DNA of 64,000 nt from [Candidatus Thermochlorobacteriaceae] bacterium GBChlB. Its GTDB lineage: Bacteria; Bacteroidota; Chlorobiia; Chlorobiales; Thermochlorobacteraceae. Under the pieces are notes generated by a model, which did no database searches, was not told where the DNA came from, and worked only from the letters and a program-made list of their open reading frames with translations. Where the stretch lies: the NCBI GenBank assembly GCA_000724175.1, contig JPGV01000009.1:182342-246341 (forward strand), given 5' to 3'. Made by a program: the position numbers and the translations under genes. How positions within the stretch are numbered: the stretch's first letter is position 1; the number at the start of each line of letters is the position of its first letter. Of the stretch, positions 62,407 to 64,000 are shown one piece after another.

Positions 62407-63246
62407 TTAACTCTTGCGTCTATCTCTGACGATTAACTTGCTCGATGCTTTTTTGCCGCGTCGAGTTTTCAAGCCTTTTGCTTTTTGTCCCCAAGGCGAT
62501 TCGGGGTGTTGGCGTCCGCCGCCCGATTTGGATTTGCCTGCGCCGCCGCCCATCGGGTGGTCGACCGGGTTTCTCGCCATGCCGCGCGTGAGCGGACGAA
62601 TGCCAAGCCAGCGCGAGCGTCCCGCTTTGCCGAGCGAAATGTTTTCGTGTTCCAAATTTCCAACGACGCCGATGGTCGCTTTGCACTCGACGCGCACTTT
62701 GCGCAGTTCGCCCGACGGCATTTTGAGCGTGGCATAATTTCCTTCTTTGGCAAGCAAGGTCGCAAACGCGCCAGCGCTGCGTGCGAGTTGCCCGCCTTTA
62801 CCCATTTTCATTTCAATGTTATGCACTTCTGTGCCGACCGGAATGTTTTTAAGCGGCAGCGCATTGCCGATTTTAATGTCCGCGCCCTCGCCCGTCTCGA
62901 TGTTATCGCCGACTTTTGTGCCGTTGGGCGCAAGGATGTATCGCTTTTCGCCATCGGTGTATTCCAAGAGTGCAATGCGCGCCGAGCGATTTGGGTCATA
63001 CTCAATGGCTGCTACGGTTGCGTTCACGCCGTCTTTATTGCGCTTGAAATCGATGATGCGGTAATGGCGCTTGTGTCCGCCGCCCATGGCTCGGCTGGTG
63101 ATGCGACCGAGGTTATTGCGTCCGCCCGTCTTTTTGAGCGGCTCAATCAAGCTCTTTTCCGGTGTCGACTTTGTGATTTCGTCAAACGCGGAATACGAGA
63201 AAAATCTCGTTCCGGCGGTTCTTGGTTTTAGATTTCTAACGGGCAT
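62407..63246 (-). CDS. rplB: 50S ribosomal protein L2
   Basis: 279 residues, near the usual length. Opening [33 protein letters not shown] and the conserved C-terminal block [31 protein letters not shown], which contains the peptidyl-transferase-proximal histidine, are diagnostic. Confidence 0.98.
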   Translation of the reverse strand: MPVRNLKPRTAGTRFFSYSAFDEITKSTPEKSLIEPLKKTGGRNNLGRITSRAMGGGHKRHYRIIDFKRNKDGVNATVAAIEYDPNRSARIALLEYTDGEKRYILAPNGTKVGDNIETGEGADIKIGNALPLKNIPVGTEVHNIEMKMGKGGQLARSAGAFATLLAKEGNYATLKMPSGELRKVRVECKATIGVVGNLEHENISLGKAGRSRWLGIRPLTRGMARNPVDHPMGGGAGKSKSGGGRQHPESPWGQKAKGLKTRRGKKASSKLIVRDRRKS

Positions 63247-63289
63247 AATTGTTTCCTATTCGTCGTCAAAAAATTTTGTGGCGTCTGCG

Positions 63290-63652
63290 TTACGATTTCG
63301 GCATTTGAACCGCATTGGCGTAGTAATCGATTTTGTCGTCTTTTTCCAGCGTTACAAACGCTTTCTTGATGTCGGACGATTTCCCTGCTCTGACGCCTTT
63401 GCGCGTGAATTGCACTTTGCGTTTGCCGCCGATAGTCGCGGTTCTGACCGACTGGACTTTCACGCCGAATTTTTCTTCAACGGCTTTTTTAATTTCCTCT
63501 TTGTCGGCGTCCAAGCGCACTTCGAAGGCGTATTGATTTTTCTCTTCCGTAAGCTTCAACACTTTTTCCGTCAAGAGCGGACGAATGAGCGGGCTAATCG
63601 CTTTTGCGGTTGCTTGCTCTGCCGTCGCGGCTGTTTTTGTTTCGGTCGCCAT
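63290..63652 (-). CDS. rplW: 50S ribosomal protein L23
   Basis: 120 residues. [60 protein letters not shown] is diagnostic; the first about 20 residues are a short Ala/Thr-rich N-terminal extension. Confidence 0.95.
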   Translation of the reverse strand: MATETKTAATAEQATAKAISPLIRPLLTEKVLKLTEEKNQYAFEVRLDADKEEIKKAVEEKFGVKVQSVRTATIGGKRKVQFTRKGVRAGKSSDIKKAFVTLEKDDKIDYYANAVQMPKS

Positions 63653-63695
63653 TGTCGTTCTTATTATTCCTCTGTTCTAAAAATTGATTCTGCGA

Positions 63696-64000
63696 TTAGT
63701 CTTGTTTCGTCAGCGTTTCTTCCAGCATCTTGACCGCACTTTTTTGAAACAAGAGCACTTTGCTGTTCAAAATGTCATACGTTGCCGCTTTGTTTGCTTC
63801 CAAGATGTGCAAGCGGTCGATGTTTCTGCCCGATTTGTAGAGCATCTCATTTTTGCCCGCAGTCAGCATCAATGTTTTTTTACCGTCTAAGCCCAAATTC
63901 TTCAGCACGGCAGCGACCTCTTTCGTTTTAATTGCCGCAGGCGCAAAGTCTTCGACGACGACAATTGCCGATTCTTTTGCCTTGTATGAGAGCGCCGATT
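63696..64000 (-). CDS. rplD: 50S ribosomal protein L4 (3' part, cut by the window edge)
   Basis: The reading frame runs out of the window at base 64000 and ends at 63696. The visible about 100 residues include the L4 C-terminal block AIVVVEDFAPAAIKTKEVAAVLKNLGLDGKKTLML, then GRNIDRLHILEANKAATYDILNSKVLLFQKSAVKMLEETL. Its 5' part and rplC/rpsJ presumably lie beyond the edge. Confidence 0.93.
   Translation of the reverse strand, partial: SALSYKAKESAIVVVEDFAPAAIKTKEVAAVLKNLGLDGKKTLMLTAGKNEMLYKSGRNIDRLHILEANKAATYDILNSKVLLFQKSAVKMLEETLTKQD

Overview
The window looks like a chromosomal segment from a member of the Chlorobiota/Bacteroidota (FCB) group, most plausibly a Chloroherpeton-like lineage. 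Supporting signs are a plant-type carotene desaturase, a Bacillus-like gas-vesicle accessory cluster, a type IX secretion C-terminal sorting domain, a serine palmitoyltransferase-like gene, an RsbU/RsbV/RsbW-type module and several TAnnTTTG promoter -7 elements. The genus is inference only. Nothing points to a phage or plasmid. There is no CRISPR array or recognisable insertion sequence, and no stretch above about 300 bp lacks a gene.

Layout. 1-10021 (minus strand): ftsH, hpt, a crtQ-like desaturase, rsgA, recG, a 5'-truncated subtilase remnant with a T9SS sorting domain, and a beta-propeller lipoprotein. 10215-13675 (minus): gvpF-G-L-S-K, overlapping the end of mtnA. 13775-15863 (plus): a fatty acid hydroxylase/sterol desaturase-family gene, then a clpB gene lacking its 5' half. 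15975-21802 (plus): an NAD island of nrtR, nadM-Nudix, nadV, a small conserved protein, an SPFH protein and a divergent NAD kinase, with two near-identical NrtR-type operators. 21899-26120 (minus): an operon encoding a CydA-like protein with a C-terminal cytochrome c domain, cytochrome b, Rieske protein and a second CydA-like membrane subunit. 26399-28869: a divergent pair of an NAD-dependent epimerase/reductase and a serine palmitoyltransferase-like enzyme, possibly for sphingolipids.

28935-42835 is mixed housekeeping: rhomboid, LMW phosphatase, isochorismatase family, TPR lipoprotein, SDR, lptE, a 35-residue bS22-like peptide, tRNA-Lys and tRNA-Leu, an M16 subunit without its zinc motif, a frameshifted moxR, queE, queF, a partner-switching module, DUF971 and serA. 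42970-45906 is a secreted WD40-caspase protein whose likely promoter overlaps a perfect inverted repeat. cobT and two dienelactone hydrolase paralogues follow, one of them without its nucleophile. 48651-64000 (minus) is the S10/spc/alpha ribosomal superoperon from rplD (cut by the window edge) to rplQ. It is interrupted by a tRNA-Gly, a degenerate copy of that tRNA, and an unfamiliar coiled-coil gene.

The most interesting systems are the four-gene respiratory operon, which appears to join a b/Rieske quinol-oxidising module to a cytochrome bd-superfamily module through a fused c-type haem, and the NrtR-controlled NAD island containing SPFH and NAD-kinase-like members. Several broken genes (subtilase, clpB, moxR, tRNA-Gly copy) suggest either local decay or assembly errors; raw reads would decide.
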